A stretch of DNA of 64,000 nucleotides, taken from Gnetum montanum (Eukaryota; Streptophyta; Gnetopsida; Gnetales; Gnetaceae). Below, piece by piece: positions 45,560 through 57,512 of the stretch. The stretch is from contig MNCI01030902.1 of assembly GCA_015680685.1 (NCBI GenBank), positions 173,304-237,303 on the forward strand, in the 5' to 3' direction. Each line of letters begins with the position of its first letter. Position 1 is the stretch's first letter. The notes under the pieces were generated by a model. The model did not search any database and had not been told where the DNA came from. It worked only from the letters and a program-made list of their open reading frames with translations. Made by a program: the position numbers and the translations under genes.

Positions 45560-48480
45560 CACAATCGACCAAGTTGCCGTTCACCCTCATTAGTGAAGGT
45601 CCTAGCCAAGAAGCCATGAGGGTTTATCACCCCAAAGACTGTAATATCATAGAATGTAGGTAGCCTTTGAGGGTTAGGGGGAAAAGTCCTAACTTTGTGG
45701 CCATAAATAAAGATTGATATAACTACATTTGTGCCAAAATATAGGATAGCATGCTAATTCCACATTTGAAAGTAGAAGCCAAAAGCAAGTTCAAACTCAT
45801 TCATTGTAATGGCAAAGAATGAATCCCTTCCCCTTATGACCAAATACTCCTCACTAATATCTATGCTAGCATCCTAGTTCAATTGATTGAGATGGAGGAG
45901 GAATATGACAAAAATAACTTAGAGGAATAACTGGAAGAGAATGATGAGTTTAGGATAGAATCTGAGCTTGAAAACATCCTAGGAGGGTTGTTCTAATAAG
46001 CAACCTTCAAGGCCATTGATCCATCTCCTCATACCTTTGTTTTCTTCATGGGCATGGTATCACCATCTTCCACTTCCTCCTACCCTACCACGATTGATCC
46101 CATATTGATCATAGCCATACATCAAACTTAGTCGAGGCCACAACCAATGACCTATAATCCATCACTACCATTTTCCACATAGCCCTCATATGTGCAGTCA
46201 TTGATAGTGGTTTTCATTATCAAAAACTCTCTAATTTCCCATGTGGGGTCCACCATGGACCCCAAATAACTTAGGGGTCACACACTTCCTCTATCCTATG
46301 TGTGCCTTAGATACTAGGATAAACATCCTTTTCCTTGTTTGGCCCATAAACTATGATCATAACACAACCACTTCCTTCTATCTTGTAAGAAATAGTGAGC
46401 CTACAAGCATCACAATAAATGTCGTAGCCATATGTACAAGTTAAGTAGCCAATAGGGCCACCATAGGTCCTAGATTAGGCCTTTCGAATGATCTAGGACT
46501 TGACTAAAAAGTTAAAGAGGCTCAAAGCCTCTACTTTCCAAAGTGTCAAGATTATGGATCTCTACTAGGATGATCCCATCAATCATGTGGTTACATCCTT
46601 GACATCCTCTAGGTGTCCCTATCCTTCAATTTAGCAAATATAATAGAGAAGGTAACCTCAATGCTCACCTTATAACCTTCAAATACAAGTGTTTGGTATT
46701 TTAGTTGTGGCCTCATGCTATCATGAGGATTTTTCCTATGTCCTTGATTGGCAAAGCACTTGATTGGTATTGTGTGCTACCTAGAGGATCCATATTCTTT
46801 CTTGAGAACTTGATAGGCTAGTTTGTTAACCACTTCAAGTATAACTTGAAGCTTGACATCATGCTTGGCCACCTCATGAAGGTCAAATAGGGATCCCTAG
46901 AGCCTATATAGAATTTCATCCAATGGTGGAATGGACTACTCAATGAGATATTGGAACCTGTAGTTGAAACTCACCTTTTAGGTATATTTAAGGGGATGGT
47001 TAATGACTTTATCAAGTCAAAAATTTACTATCTTGACCTACAGTACCTTAGCTAAGCATTCTTCTAGACCAAGAACATAGAGGATACTATAGAGTCTAGT
47101 CATGACTTAGTCTATGTAGCATTCAAAAATCAACATACATAGAAAGACAAGGAAAAGAGAAAACAAAATAACATGGCCATAGTAATAGTGATCAAAGAGG
47201 TAAAAATCACTAATTATGAGCTAAGGAAAACCCACCCAAGGCCCCTACTAATAACCATGACAACCAAGCATTAACTTCTAGGGCCACCACATTGAATGCA
47301 ACTAGGCCAAATTTTTAGTGGGAGGATTGAAGCAAATACACTACCTTGCCTTTGAAACCATTTGAGTTGCTAGATCAATTATTGAAGAGTGGGTGCATGC
47401 AATACAAATAGGTGCTTAAGAAACTTGAAAGAAGCACAAACATCTATGCAAAATAGCTAAGAATCCCACTTAAGAAATGAAGGATGATTCCCAATTTCCT
47501 AGGTACTTTAAACTAGACCACTTTTACCACTATCACCAACTGCCTAGTCATGACATAGGCTTATACCTCGTTCTAAAGGATGACTTGCAAGAAAATGATA
47601 GATAGGGTAGGGCTAGTCTTAGATGCTTCCAACCTAGTATAACCACAAGATTAGTTGATGTAAGTGTATATGGACCCATTGAATGCTAATAACAACCCTT
47701 ATGTTATTTCAACATTTAACATTAATGACAATTAGAGATTAGTAAGGGAGCCATTCATGATCTAGGTATCCCCTCATGATGAAAGGGCCTCTTCATCTTC
47801 CACTAGGTCAAGATCCCCTTTCATTGTGATAGTACCATCATAGGCACCTCAAGGGAACATTTTGACATTAGGGTAACCTAGCCTAATACAAGCCCACTAG
47901 CTATAGTCCAACCAACTAACATGACCATATAATGACCTCCTATTGTGGCCAATGCTACTGCATCTTCCTCACAACCAATGACTAATAACCAAAAGAATTC
48001 AATGAAGCAAAGGAAGAAGAATAAATAAAATCATGGTAATAAGGGTGACAAGTAGATGAAGGCATAGAAGGAAGTGGACACATCGAAGCCCATTCCCAGC
48101 TCAACTATACCCATGACCTCCTCTGTTTAGCTTACTTTAATTGACAAGCCATAGGAGGACCCTAAAATACATAGCTAGAACAAAGAGGAGAAGCCCCAAG
48201 CAACAACCACCTAAGGCTGAAGTTTGCATTTTGGGGCACATGGAGGAAGTGAAGCACAACCAGGGTGAAAAGCCTAGGGCCAATGATAAAAACTTCCTCA
48301 ATGTGATGCATTAGGTCAAGTAATCTCTTAAGTAGAAGAATATAACTCGAAGATTGTATGACTTGATCATGACTTCCACCACATATTGTGAGGTGCTATT
48401 CAAAATTTTGCCTTCCATACTTGTTGGTGAGGATATCCCCCCCTCTGCTATTGAGGAATTAAATCCATATAGTAATGGTT
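45560..48480 (+). pseudogene. Gag of a Tat-type Ty3/gypsy element
   Basis: Broken plus-strand frames give an acidic N-terminal region (LIEMEEEYDKNNLEE near 45890), a Pro/Ser/Thr-rich region, and the Retrotrans_gag core at about 46650-47030: NLNAHLITFKYKCLVF, IGKALDWYCVLPRGSIFFLE, FVNHFKYNLKLDIMLGHLMK, NFIQWWNGLLNEILEPVVET and LLGIFKGMVNDFIKSKIYYL. This matches the ALDWY...F..F..+FK+N pattern of Tat/Ogre gag. A Pro-rich, charged tail runs to the protease. No zinc knuckle is evident. Confidence 0.75.
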
Positions 48481-48529
48481 CCTCCCTCATTAAGGAAGGA
48501 GAAGTCAACACCCCTAGTATTTCACGATA

Positions 48530-48995
48530 GTGAAATCAAGGCCAATCCCCAAAATGGCAAGGTAACTAGAGCTCTTTTGTTTATAATAATACATGTAGGA
48601 TAGTTTAAAGTACATTGGGTGCATGTTGATGATGGGGTCACAAAAAATGGCATCCCATGCACCATTGTTGAACACTTGGACTTCACAGAACAAATATAGC
48701 CTACAACAATCGTAGCTTTTAAATCCTTCAATGGGTCAATGGTTGTTGTCAAGGGCTCTATCTCCTTGGACTTTGTGGTAGGGGAGAAATTTCCCACAAA
48801 TGCCAATTTCGTAGTGATGGAGGAGATACTAGGATTTAACCTTATCCTTGGAAGACATTGGTTGGCTCAATTACAAGCCATGTCTTTGCCTATCCACCAA
48901 GAAATTCACCTTTCTTATGAGGGAGATGAAGGCATCATTCATGGCGATAACATAGTTCCCTTGGCTATCAAGAATGTAAACATAGAGTAGGGGTC
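48530..48995 (+). pseudogene. Protease of the Tat-type element
   Basis: The frame reads KVTRALLFIIIHVG near 48557, where the active-site LxDxG should be and is lost. It continues in an open piece at 48739-48990: VVKGSISLDFVVGEKFPTNA then FVVMEEILGFNLILGRHWLA, which matches the conserved FVVxxxxxxYNxILGRxWL end of gypsy proteases, and an IHQEIHLSYEGDEGIIHGD tail. RT should follow but is missing; the element seems cut near 49240. Confidence 0.78.
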
Positions 48996-49240
48996 TAAAG
49001 TGGAGCTTCAGGAGGAAACTCCTGGTCATGAAGTCCACCAACCCAAGAACAACAATGATGGACAACGAGATGTGTCATGGGATGAGCTCTCCTTTAACAT
49101 CATTAATGAAGCATATGGTGAGTACAAACTTATGTAGAAATGGCCTTATACATTTCCTAACCTTTCAAAGATTAGGAAGAGTCTGTATAAGTAATGTGAA
49201 CTTCTACTCCTTCCATGTCATGTCCTTATGACCTTTATAG

Positions 49241-49493
49241 CCATTTGTACCATAACCATTTAGCCTAAGTTTTTTCTTTGTTAACTAGTTATTGCCTTTT
49301 TTCTTATGTTTTTTTCTACTTCTTATGCATATAGTCTAGAAGTTTATTTTATCCACATTTCCATTTATTATAGCCTTAATTCTTTCCCTATTTTCTTTGT
49401 TTAATGTGATATAAACAAAAACTCGTAAAACCTTTAAAACATAAAATCACTAAAACATATAAGTTTCCCTTTAACTGTAGTCTGCTAAGACTT
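49241..49493 (+). other. T-rich stretch after the protease
   Basis: Frames break up and the sequence becomes T-rich (TTTTTTCTTTG to 49420). No domain is recognised. Confidence 0.4.
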
Positions 49494-49685
49494 TAAATTG
49501 GCAACATGATCTACCATGGCCTGAAAATTGGCAATGAAAATCACATAGAATGGCCCACCATGGGCTTAAATTGGAAATGTAACCACAATGATACATGACC
49601 CACCATGGTCTTAAATTGACAAAAATAATGCAACCTATGCCCACCATGGCCTAAAACTAGCAAACATATCTTTTATTATATTTTT
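49494..49685. repeat. Four tandem units of about 44 bp
   Basis: A core, CCACCATGGCCTTAAATTGG with variants, centres on CCATGG at 49513, 49558, 49603 and 49644. The palindromic CCATGG is kept in all four units. The setting resembles the U3 arrays of the LTRs in this window, and an alternating TA run follows near 49785. Confidence 0.75.
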
Positions 49686-50159
49686 GTTTAGCCTATTATT
49701 AGATTGATTATCCATTTAATTTTATAACCAAAAACGTCAACATAGCCATTCACAACATTTATAACATTTACAATGCTTACTAGAACAATATATATATATA
49801 GCCAAAAATGAAACCAAAAATTTAAATTTAAAATGTTTGTAACATACATAGCCATGGCCACATTGTATGGAAAAGTGTCAAAAAATAATAATAACCATTT
49901 ATAACATAGTCTTGACACATAATAGCCATCAACATGAAAATAAAAATAAATAGCCAATAAGCTAAAAAATAAGCACATGGAGGATGCTAAGGGGCATTCA
50001 GATGAGGAAGTGGTGGGTCATTCCCACCCTCACTACAGGGGCCGCCAGTGTCTCCTAATGCTTGAAATACAACAACACATAGCTAGCTAGTAACCAATAG
50101 CCAAAACCATAAATTAAAATAAAAACTAAAACATTGAATGCATCAAACCTATGGGTACT
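49686..50159. other. Unassigned; possible LTR remainder
   Basis: Contains the TA run (ATATATATATA near 49790) and a GC-richer patch (CACTACAGGGGCCGCCAGTG near 50030). No conserved frame was seen. Confidence 0.35.
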
Positions 50160-51340
50160 TTGGCTTCATGACTTCTGAGGGTAGATGTGGAAGGTGATCC
50201 TTCAAACAATGGAGGATTTGGTCTTCTATCATATTAACCTAGTTAATATCCTAAAGATCAATGCCAGTGAGGATGCCAATCCTGTCTACTATGGTTCAAG
50301 TAGGAGGCTCCCAGGTAATGGTAACCACAGAGGTCTTACCTACAATAGTGGTAATGTGAGAAGCAAGGAGTTTTCCAATGTGAGAGTACTCTCAAAGTGC
50401 TAATAGGCACTCTCTACCTAAATCCTGTGAATGGAAAACTCTCTCTTGTGCTATTCAATTGGCTCCTATTTGAGCCACTTTGGGTAGGCCTTGTGATTAG
50501 CCTTATATTGTTGCTTGTGGTCTTTTTTTTGACCCCACTCTAGGATCCAAGCACAGTGATCTTTCTAGTCCTTAACCTTCTAGAAGATGAGGTCCATTTG
50601 CATCTACTATTCTACCATCTCACATAAGAGTGTTACTTTGTCCTAGATGAAATTCTAGTAGGAGGCCCATGTGATATCTTTGATCTACAATTCCCCTAAG
50701 TTATCCACTTGGAATTCCACAAAGGCTTTGTGGTCTTGGACCTCTTTGATCATCTTCTCCTATCATTGAGTTTTCTCCCTCAAGGCTACAACTTATTTTC
50801 CTAGGGATTCATTGGACCTTTCTATCTCCCATTAAGTTTTGAGACATGACATTGCTAGATTAGTAGCAGTCTCATATAACTTCAAGGATACATTAGAGAC
50901 ATTAAAGGAAAGCTTTAGCAAGGAGTCAATCTCCATGTCTCAGCTAGGGTCCCACTCCATAGATGGTACTGCATAATCATAAATGTAGTATACAACCTAA
51001 GATAGCCATAACATAAAACCTATGACATAGCAAAACAACAAAAGAATAGAAAATAGGATTGTTACCTATCTTGGATGCAACTGGTCAATGATGTCTATAG
51101 CCATCTCACACATGAATTCTACCTTATCTAGGACCTCTACCAATGGTTTTACATGAAACTTAGGGATAGGGGCCTAAATTGGTGTCTTAAGAACTACTAT
51201 GAGCATAACAATCATTAAATTATTAGGACAAAAACCAAAATTAAAGCAATAGGATATAACAAGAAGTGTAAAGACATTTGCATACCTAGCTCCTCCTCCT
51301 CACCTTTTGGGATGACGATGGGGGATGTACCTAATATTAT
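50160..51340 (-). pseudogene. Coiled-coil ORF of retroelement type
   Basis: The minus strand gives a hydrophilic protein with many stops: MEIDSLLKLSFNVSNVSLKL near 50930, WEIERSNESLGK near 50830, VVALREKT then EKMIKEVQDHKAFVEFQVDN near 50730, then a less charged C-terminal part with GKTSVVTITWEPPT near 50330. Heptad-like spacing of Leu/Val and Glu/Lys suggests a coiled coil. A similar kind of ORF stands at 62930-64000. It lies antisense to the gag/protease at 45560-48995, so it belongs either to a different minus-strand element or to an antisense ORF. I know no family for it. Confidence 0.4.
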
Positions 51341-51374
51341 CTTAGTGAACAAGGCATCTAGATTAATGTTGGTA

Positions 51375-51885
51375 AACCCTTATACCTACTCTAGACATCA
51401 CATGATAGAGAAACTATATCTCCATCTTCTAAAATGCACATTTAGAAGCATAGACATACAACTATTAATCTCTTGAGATATGTAGTACTATTCTCAAATG
51501 CTTCTTATGCTCCTCTTCATCTTGAAAGTAAAAATAAATGTTATCAATGAAGAAAATGATAAATTAATCTAAATAAGAATGTAATAAACTATTCATTAAG
51601 TGCATGAAAATTGTTGGTGCGTTAATAAGTCAAAAGGACATAATTAAGAACTTATAATATTCATAACATTAAAATATGTCTTAGGCACGTCCTCCTCTTG
51701 TACTCTAACTTGATGATAACTAGAATTTAAATCAATCCTATAGAATAATTTAGATTCTCTTAATTAATCAAAAAAATAATTAATATTGAAAAAAGGAGAC
51801 CAATTCATGACTATCACTTGATTTAGATGTCTGTAATTTATACATAACCTCAATGTAACATCCTTCTTTATAAACCTTAGTTTGG
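51375..51885 (-). pseudogene. Ty3/gypsy reverse transcriptase fragment (chromovirus-like)
   Basis: The open piece 51764-52039 ends with KLRFIKKDVTLRLCINYRHL (family: KKDGSLRLCIDYR.LN). In the next frame come YYKFLIMSF, LINAPTIFMHLMNSLLHSYL and the catalytic stretch FIIFFIDNIYFY, where the second Asp of the FIDD box is Asn, then EEEHKKHLRIVLH and ASKCAF. The order and spacing are those of plant Del/Tekay-like elements. Nothing recognisable remains of its gag or integrase. Confidence 0.82.
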
Positions 51886-52899
51886 AGAGCATTATGTTGG
51901 GTAAAATCCCCAACAAATGATTGGCAATGATAAGAAATAAGATAATGAATGAACTATGTAGTGAAAGAACGTAAATGGAACCTATCAAGAAGTCATAATC
52001 AAAGGAAAGAGATGAAACTAAATAGCAGAAAAAATACAATGCATAATTAAATAAAAAATGCTAAACATATAAGCTAGAAACTTAATATAACTAGATATAA
52101 AATAATGCAAATCATCTACTAAAAATTATCCCAAGAACAAAAGAATTAAGTAAAATAAAAATTAAATCTCCATGAATATATGAGCAACATAATATCAAAG
52201 GTCTAGCCCATACAAAATCTATAAACCCAAATACTAGGAAGAAATTATGTCTAACATAAAGCTAAAATGTCTAATTTATAAATAGCCAAATCTAGAAATT
52301 GAAGCATAACATCATAAGCCACACTAAAAAGAACTCTATAAAGAATTCAAGATCTCCAATATCCATCTAATTAAATCAAATTGTAATAAAATAGGTTATC
52401 AATATAAAATTTAGTGAGAAATCTTGGTACCATCTCCAACCCAAGAATGGATAGATCTCATGGGAGTTAGGTAGAGAATGACTATCTTGTAAAACATGTT
52501 AGCACCTGAACATCTAAACAAGAAAATAGACATACAACCAAACATCCAACCACTAAATGTTACAAAAACCAAGCATTGCCAACTCCAACCATCATCAAAA
52601 ATGTGAAGGCTAGCAAACACAACACTTAGTGTTAAATGTGTATTAAGTTGTCATATGTTCTTACTAAATTTCAAAATCAAAAAGTATCTAAACCAAATAT
52701 TAAACTACCATGTGCATGGATTTATTTTTAGTCTCAAACTAAATAAGAAGCATCTATAAGACTCACTTCATATGTCCTCAAATATACCAATGCTAGAGAT
52801 GTGTACCAAGACTCACCTCTAATATTTTGGAGGAATCATACAAAAAGAACCAATGAATCATGAAATCACCCTCTTATGTAATATAACATCTACAACTAA
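51886..52899. other. Unassigned sequence
   Basis: AT-rich, with many short A-rich runs. The minus-strand frame at 52411-52620 matches nothing known. The left part could be upstream pol of the RT fragment, but no motif is visible. Confidence 0.4.
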
Positions 52900-52923
52900 A
52901 GAAAAACTAATATTCAGTATGAA

Positions 52924-53790
52924 AGGTCAAACCATCTTTCTTCTATTCAAAGCCTTTATTCTTCTAAAGGTATATGAATAAAATATTTGGTAAGTATACC
53001 TTTATTCTTGTATATATAGATGATATTTTAGTTATGAGCAAGAATCCACAACAACATCCTTAGCATCTGAAGATTTTTAGACAATTAGTAGATACAAATG
53101 GATTAGTCCTATATCATACCAAAATGACTATACCCAAGGATTCTATAGAATTATTAGTATTATGACAATCTCCTTACAACCTCATGTTCTTGAATCCATA
53201 AAGAAATTTCCAAATGAATTAAAGGACAAAACATAACTTCAAAGGTTTCTTGGTTGTGTGAATTATGTATATATATTTTACAAACATCAATCCAGAGATA
53301 GAAAATGTTTTAATGAAAGGTTTAGAGAAAATCCTCTAGAATGGACCTCAAATTATACAGAAACTATTGCTCTTATTAAGTAACAATGCTCTAACCTACC
53401 TAGGTTACAACTGGCCATTGACGAATTGATGCTTCACAAGAATTCTATGGTGTTGCTTTAAAAGAACAAAAGGACAATGTTACCTGAATATGCAAATATG
53501 CTTCAAGTAAGTTCAATGATGTCCAAAAGAATTATCACAATATGCACAAAGAACTTCTGGTTATCATAAAAGGAATAGATAAACTTAGGTTATTCTTACC
53601 AAATGTGCATTTTATAGTTAGAAGTGACTTAAAACATTTTGATAAGTATTTAAGTACAAAGATCTTAAATAAAGTAGCACATACTAGGTTAATCAATTTG
53701 GCTTTGATTCTTGCTAATTTTGATTTTTCTATAGAATTTATTAGTGGCAAACATAATAGCCTAGCAGATTTTCTAACCATAGAGTTCTAA
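52924..53790 (+). pseudogene. Caulimovirid RT C-terminal part and RNase H (copy 1)
   Basis: Starts inside RT with KIFGKYTFILVYIDDILVMS near 52985 (Y-x-DD catalytic box intact). It continues in broken frames to RNase H, open at 53542-53790: MHKELLVIIKGIDKLRLFLP, HFIVRSDLKHFDKYLS, then FSIEFISGKHNSLADFLTIE with the conserved final Asp. This RNase H pattern is specific to caulimovirids rather than Ty3 elements. The frame closes with TAA near 53790. The first half of RT is missing at the left edge. Confidence 0.85.
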
Positions 53791-53819
53791 CTCTCTAAGG
53801 CTACTAATATTTGAATTTT

Positions 53820-54600
53820 GTTTTAGATTTATTAATAAGAGAAGGCTAGGTCCTCAAGTCTTAAAATTTATTAGACATTGTAATAGAGGAGAAACTCAAA
53901 TGGAAACACCCACATAAGAATCTCTCCAAGATTCTTGGAGACATAGTTTTGACTAGCTTGTTAGGCATATTTCCCAAGAAACTAGATCTAGAATTTGGGT
54001 TGAATATGCAAAACCAAGGTTTAGTAATAATTTGTATTATAGAATCCACTTCAAAACCCATATTGAATTTCAATGTTTATATTCCCCCACATACAAAAAC
54101 ATGTTTAACTAGCCTAGATTCAAATGTAGCACATTTTAGCTTTATGAAATTGAAATTAATCCTTGGATCTTGCCAAATAATATCTTCTAGAATTGGTAGC
54201 ACAAATATGGTCATACACCTAACCATTATCTTGAAGGCTACCCTTAAGGCCCATATACTCAAAGAAATGAAGCTCCTGGAAACTTTAATGAGTTTATGAA
54301 GATTATTATTTTATGGTGATCTTAAAGCTAGGTCATTCTATATCAAAAGATTTAGGAGAACTCCCTTATATCTACTCACCTCCTACATATTTAGACATGT
54401 AGATTGGAATGCACCATTTAGATACTATTTTTATCATGAGATCTACACTTCCAACCAACATGATATTGAATTTCTTGGGCTTCAATATCACTATCAACCA
54501 ATGTCCTTAGATCTCATAAAAATGGATGGCCATATTGCCTATATGAGGTCCCATAGTGGATGTGAGACATAGACATATCTTGTCAAAGAATAAGAATCTT
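53820..54600 (+). pseudogene. ORF after RNase H, unknown function (copy 1)
   Basis: Two successive plus-strand frames are kept in both viral copies. The first is open at 53949-54299. The second carries RHVDWNAPFRYYFYHEIYTS near 54390-54450, with a counterpart in the other copy. Conservation of translation in two diverged copies argues for a real former gene, probably one ORF joined by a frameshift. Florendoviruses have an ORF of unknown function in this place. No domain is recognised; a translational transactivator is possible but not shown. Confidence 0.5.
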
Positions 54601-55136
54601 CAATTTGAAGATGGGTGTGGGATTTCCCATCACCAAATGATGAAGTGGGATCCCATGGTAGCTATGATTCTCCAAGAGATGCTTAAAATCATAGTGTCTA
54701 CAATTATTATAAATTATTATACTAAAAGTAGGTCTACAGTGTCATGATAAGGTATAGTACAACCTTATCTTTATGTATGCATAGTGAGTTGTCATCCACT
54801 AGTAAGTGCTTTGTAGTTGGATGGTACTAAGTTGAAGTCTCTAGAGGAAATCCCTTCTAGTACAAGTATGCAACCTAGCATACATAAGAGAGATAAGAAG
54901 AAAGAGATCCAAAGAGTTGCTCATAGCATCTTTGAAGCATTCTTCTCCCAAGCATCCCTTAGCTGGTTCTCTGCTTGTATCTCTAGCTTAATTCTAGTGT
55001 GAATAATATGAGCATTGAAGCTTTTCCTTATCTCACAATTTTTTTTTCATGTTTTTGCTACTATTAATCTTTAAGCATTAAGGTTGCAAAGTGAAGAAAG
55101 CAATCCAAGAAAGAGTTGAGTGATCCAAGAAAGAGT
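54601..55136 (+). promoter_or_regulatory. Viral intergenic region, promoter decayed (copy 1)
   Basis: The stretch aligns with the copy-2 promoter. At 54857-54872 it reads CTTCTAGTACAAGTATG where copy 2 has a TATA box (CTAGTATAAATATG), so the TATA box here is mutated. A run with CATCTTTGAAGCATTCTTCT (54928) is shared by both copies and leads to the primer site. Confidence 0.55.
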
Positions 55137-55149
55137 TTGTATCGAGGCT
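55137..55149 (+). other. Degraded tRNA-Met primer site (copy 1)
   Basis: TTGTATCGAGGCT aligns with TGGTATCAAAGCC of copy 2, within identical flanks (AAGAGT before, TTATACTC after). Pararetroviruses start minus-strand synthesis at such a site. Confidence 0.6.
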
Positions 55150-55429
55150 AATTTATACTCTTACTGTGAGTATCTTCTGTGTTTGTCTATGTATCTAATT
55201 TGCTATTGTTCTTAGAGACTTGTTGGACCAAGTGATCTACTAGAGGCATAAGGTGTGCAGTAAGGCCTGAGGAGTAAGGTGATAGGGGATGGTGCTATTT
55301 CAGATCTAGTCATACTAGCATTCTCCCAATCCCATATCATGGCATTAGATGAACATGATTAACATAGTCTTTCAAGTGCATCTACCTCCTATACTCATAG
55401 ACTTTCTAATTTCTGTACTACTTCTTCAT

Positions 55430-55940
55430 GTTCTAAGATTTCTCTTCATTTGAAATAACGTGAGATCTACCCACTTATGAGCTTGAATCCCCTTCAATAC
55501 CTACAATGTATGCATTTCTTTGAATGTGATTTGGAGATCAATGGCACTTGTCTTAAACTAGTCTCACGCTCATTTTTTATACTAGGGGAGGTTGAGGATT
55601 GGAAGAAATTAAGATATAACTAAATCCATATAGCTAATATAGATATTCATATCCATCCTCATATTAATTATAGACTATAAAACCTTTATTGGATTACTTT
55701 ATTTGACAAATAATTTAAAAGATTTGAAGATGCAATCATCACCTAGGCTAAGGGTAGACTTGAATCTAATGCACTAGTAGTCACACTACCTAACTTTACT
55801 CTTTCTTTACATAATAAACATCTTTATGACATCTTAATGCTCATAGCCTATATTCTAGTTGAAATGCATTATGGAAGTATGCACACAACAATAAGTACTA
55901 GATTAGTTTTTAAAATTTTTGGTAATACTGGTAGAAAAAC
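55430..55940 (+). pseudogene. Caulimovirid movement protein (30K type, copy 1)
   Basis: A plus-strand frame with a few stops reads ECDLEING near 55520, VEDWKKLRYN then IHIANIDIHIHPHINY near 55600-55670, FEDAIITQAKGRLESNALVV near 55720, and LPNFTLSLHNKHLYDILMLI near 55790. The pattern is that of the 30K movement proteins of caulimovirids, which modify plasmodesmata for cell-to-cell spread. It directly follows the leader and primer site, as the N-terminal domain of a large polyprotein. Confidence 0.65.
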
Positions 55941-56969
55941 CTTATTACCCTATAGATAATAGGTTGTTTCTATTGTTTCCACAAACATAGAATATGAAAG
56001 TAAGATCAATCTAGAAGACCTTCCTATACACACTTTGTATCCTTAGATTGATGATACATTGGAAGATTCTTATGATTATGTTCCTCCAGTAAGAGCAGGA
56101 TGTTTTGGAAAATGCAAGTACATATTAAATCTTAAAACCTCGAGATTTGCAAAGTCTAATCTATTTAGACTTGATCTATTAGAAGAACCAAGAGCTAGTA
56201 CTAGTTAGAGGATCCTTCCTCTTATTCCCCAAAAAGAAAAATCATTAGAAGATACAAGTTTCAATGACATTAGAAAACTTCTTAAAGGTATCAATAGGAA
56301 TATTTTCCATGACATGAAGGCCTAGAAAACAATGAAACAAATAAACCAAAAATTGGATCATTCCTTTTGTAATGAGATCTATCCTAAAGATTATAATGAA
56401 TCTAAAGCATCTCACTTCTGCTAGTCTAGGCATCATTGCCATAATAACTCTATTAAACAATGGCAAAAGAAATATTTGAATGAAGGTGATAAACCAAAAT
56501 AAGTATTTCGAGACATGTTTAAACATATATATAGTAAGCTTCATAAAAATGATGTTAAGTGTTATCATTGTCAAGGTCCTCACTTTGCTCATGATTGTCT
56601 AAAAACAAATAAATATCCCAAGAAGGTAAATTTCATTGAACATTATAATTTTTCTAAATAATATTATGATTATGTTATCAATGAAAATATTATGTTTGAA
56701 CTCAAGGATATTTTGATCAAGTTTAGTGAATACTTTGATCATGTTATCACTAACTCTATTTATGAACATGACATATCCACTTTTCACAGGGGGAAAGTAG
56801 TGATGGAGATGCTTATTATGTTTGCTCAATGAATCAAAGAGATTAGTGAGACCAATATGAAAGGCCTGTCTCTACTCCATTATTCATTGCAGAATCATGA
56901 GATCCAATAGAACGTGAGCCTGCATACAAAATGATTAAACAATACTTAGAAAAACTAGAAAAATATTTT
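55941..56969 (+). pseudogene. Caulimovirid capsid region with zinc knuckle (copy 1)
   Basis: The frame continues from the movement protein with acidic and Ser-rich stretches (LEDLPIHTLYP, then YDYVPPVRAGCFGKCKYILN near 56100). It reaches a basic stretch with a zinc knuckle at about 56555-56600: CYHCQGPHFAHDC, spaced CX2CX3HX4C. After it come KYPKKVNFIEHYNF and a region with several stops. Zinc knuckles at the capsid C-terminus bind the pregenomic RNA. The sequence ends at about 56969 against copy 2. Confidence 0.65.
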
Positions 56970-57340
56970 GTATCTTATCTATAACTAAAATGAGGATGGA
57001 TATGAATATCTTTCTCAAAAATATGGATGTAATTATATCCTAATTTCTTCCAATCCTCAACCTTCACAAGGGCAAGAAATAAGAGTGAGATCAGTTTAAG
57101 AGTGGTGCTACTAATCTCCAAATCACATTCAAAGAAATGCATCCATTGTAAGGATTGAAAGGAACTCAAGCTCATAAGTGGATAGATCTCATGTTGTTTC
57201 AGATGTAGAGGAAGCCTAGAATATGAATAAGAATTACAAAAATGATAAAGTCTACAAGTATAGGTAGATGCAGCTGAAAGACTATGTTGATAATGTTCAT
57301 TTAATGTCATGATATGGGGATGGAAGAATGCTAATAGGAC
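56970..57340 (-). pseudogene. Movement protein start (copy 2)
   Basis: Open at 56975-57370 on the minus strand. The part from LKQHEIYPLMSLSSFQSLQW through MHFFECDLEISSTTLKL and VEDWKKLGYNYIHI to HPHFSYR matches copy 1 near 55450-55680. It stops at the copy junction, so only the N-terminal part of the domain remains. Confidence 0.65.
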
Positions 57341-57499
57341 TAGATTTGGAACAACATTGCAACTTATCACCTCACTCCTTGGGCCTTATTATGCACCTTA
57401 CACCATTGGTAGATCACTCAATCCAACAAGTCTCTAAGAGAAATAACAAATCAAACAAGTAGAGAAACACAAAAGGTACTTGTAGTAAGAGTATAATTT

Positions 57500-57512
57500 G
57501 GCTTTGATACCA
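57500..57512 (-). other. tRNA-Met primer binding site (copy 2)
   Basis: The minus strand reads TGGTATCAAAGCC, one base from the usual TGGTATCAGAGCC. It lies between promoter and movement protein, the place expected in caulimovirids. Confidence 0.8.

Larger units (their letters stand above)
52900..56969 (+). mobile_element. Endogenous caulimovirid, partial copy 1
   Basis: The plus-strand order is RT end, RNase H, a second ORF, promoter/leader with tRNA-Met primer site, movement protein and zinc-knuckle capsid region. A circular viral map opened inside RT gives this order. The same parts occur in reverse orientation at 56970-61681. Domain order movement-capsid-protease-RT-RNase H with a further ORF after RNase H resembles petuvirus/florendovirus-type genomes; the genus is not settled. 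No integrase or LTR is present. Every frame is broken, so the copy cannot express virus. Confidence 0.85.

Noticed and set aside
53861-54073. Minus-strand ORF similar to the plus-strand ORF at 58587-58784
   Set aside because: The likeness follows from the inverted viral copies. In both places the opposite strand carries the translation that fits the viral gene order, so these are shadows.
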